A stretch of DNA of 5,454 nucleotides. Source: Burkholderiales bacterium (lineage in GTDB: Bacteria; Pseudomonadota; Gammaproteobacteria; Burkholderiales; Burkholderiaceae_C). Location of the stretch: the NCBI GenBank assembly GCA_011391855.1, contig JAABPT010000146.1, positions 1-5,454 of the forward strand, written 5' to 3'. This document shows, piece after piece, positions 5,312-5,454 of this stretch. The stretch's first letter is position 1. Each line of letters begins with the position of its first letter. The notes under the pieces were generated by a model. It was given only the letters and a program-made list of their open reading frames with translations. It had not been told where the DNA came from and ran no database searches. Position numbers and translations under genes: made by a program.

Positions 5312-5454
5312 TCAGTTCTCCAGGCCGCACAGCGGCACCGCGTTGGGATGTACGTGTTCACGGGGTACACCGCAGCCCCAGCTGGTCCGATGCGCGCACG
5401 ACTCCTGCAGAGCTTGAAGTAATCGTTGCAAGTTGCTGATTCGATTGCGATACT
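5312..5454 (-). CDS. possible C-terminal end of an upstream gene, partial
   Basis: A minus-strand frame is open from the right window edge to a TGA at 5314-5312 and reads 46 residues, starting YRNRISNLQRLLQALQESCA and ending PNAVPLCGLEN. The first part looks like an amphipathic helix; the rest holds three more residues typical of metal sites (Cys/His). Only one base separates its stop from the ATG of the 83-aa gene, and that gene's ribosome binding site lies inside it, as in tightly coupled operons. No family can be named from so short a piece. Another frame is also open for some 30 residues, so this may be chance. Confidence 0.3.
   Translation of the reverse strand, partial: YRNRISNLQRLLQALQESCAHRTSWGCGVPREHVHPNAVPLCGLEN

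Overview
The window is GC-rich DNA with strong G/C third-position bias. The gene content (AarF/ABC1-family kinase, DUF3429 membrane protein, SOUL haem-binding protein, several small hypotheticals of familiar proteobacterial type) suggests a betaproteobacterium, probably Burkholderiales. That placement is an inference from protein style; there is no rRNA or marker gene to test it. I see no rRNA, tRNA, CRISPR array, transposase or integrase.

Left part (1-2795). An AarF/ABC1/UbiB-type kinase gene enters from the left on the plus strand. It is broken just after its ATP-lysine motif; a short stretch that may be its native C-terminus survives in another frame up to 529. Facing it is a minus-strand run: a 60-aa Cys-rich protein (1631-1449), a 135-aa two-helix membrane protein (1405-998) and a DUF3429 membrane protein (1001-558). 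The last two overlap by ATGA. Upstream of them on the minus strand lie two gene remnants, the C-terminal end of a short-chain dehydrogenase (1794-1669) and the C-terminal part of a class I SAM methyltransferase (about 2165-1851). Before these comes an intact, probably exported SOUL haem-binding protein (2795-2187). Three gene remnants in about 2.2 kb with no mobile element is the strangest property of the window. It is either a deletion-scarred locus or an assembly collapse.

Middle (2796-3561). A 199-bp divergent gap precedes a 111-aa plus-strand ORF (2999-3334) that I do not recognise. Its codon use is clearly less GC-biased than its neighbours. A 227-bp convergent gap with one weak hairpin follows.

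Right part (3562-5454). A complete 410-aa LanC-like protein is encoded on the minus strand (4794-3562, GTG start, strong ribosome binding site). It has all three expected zinc ligands and seven GxxG-type toroid repeats, but no lanthipeptide dehydratase or recognisable precursor lies nearby. Upstream are a 264-bp spacer with terminator-like hairpins, an 83-aa single-helix membrane protein (5310-5059) and, one base before its start codon, the end of a possible further minus-strand gene that runs off the window.

The genes do not form one obvious pathway. The best candidate for unexplored biology is the stand-alone LanC-like enzyme. The small Cys-rich/membrane/DUF3429 set looks like a co-expressed unit of unknown function.
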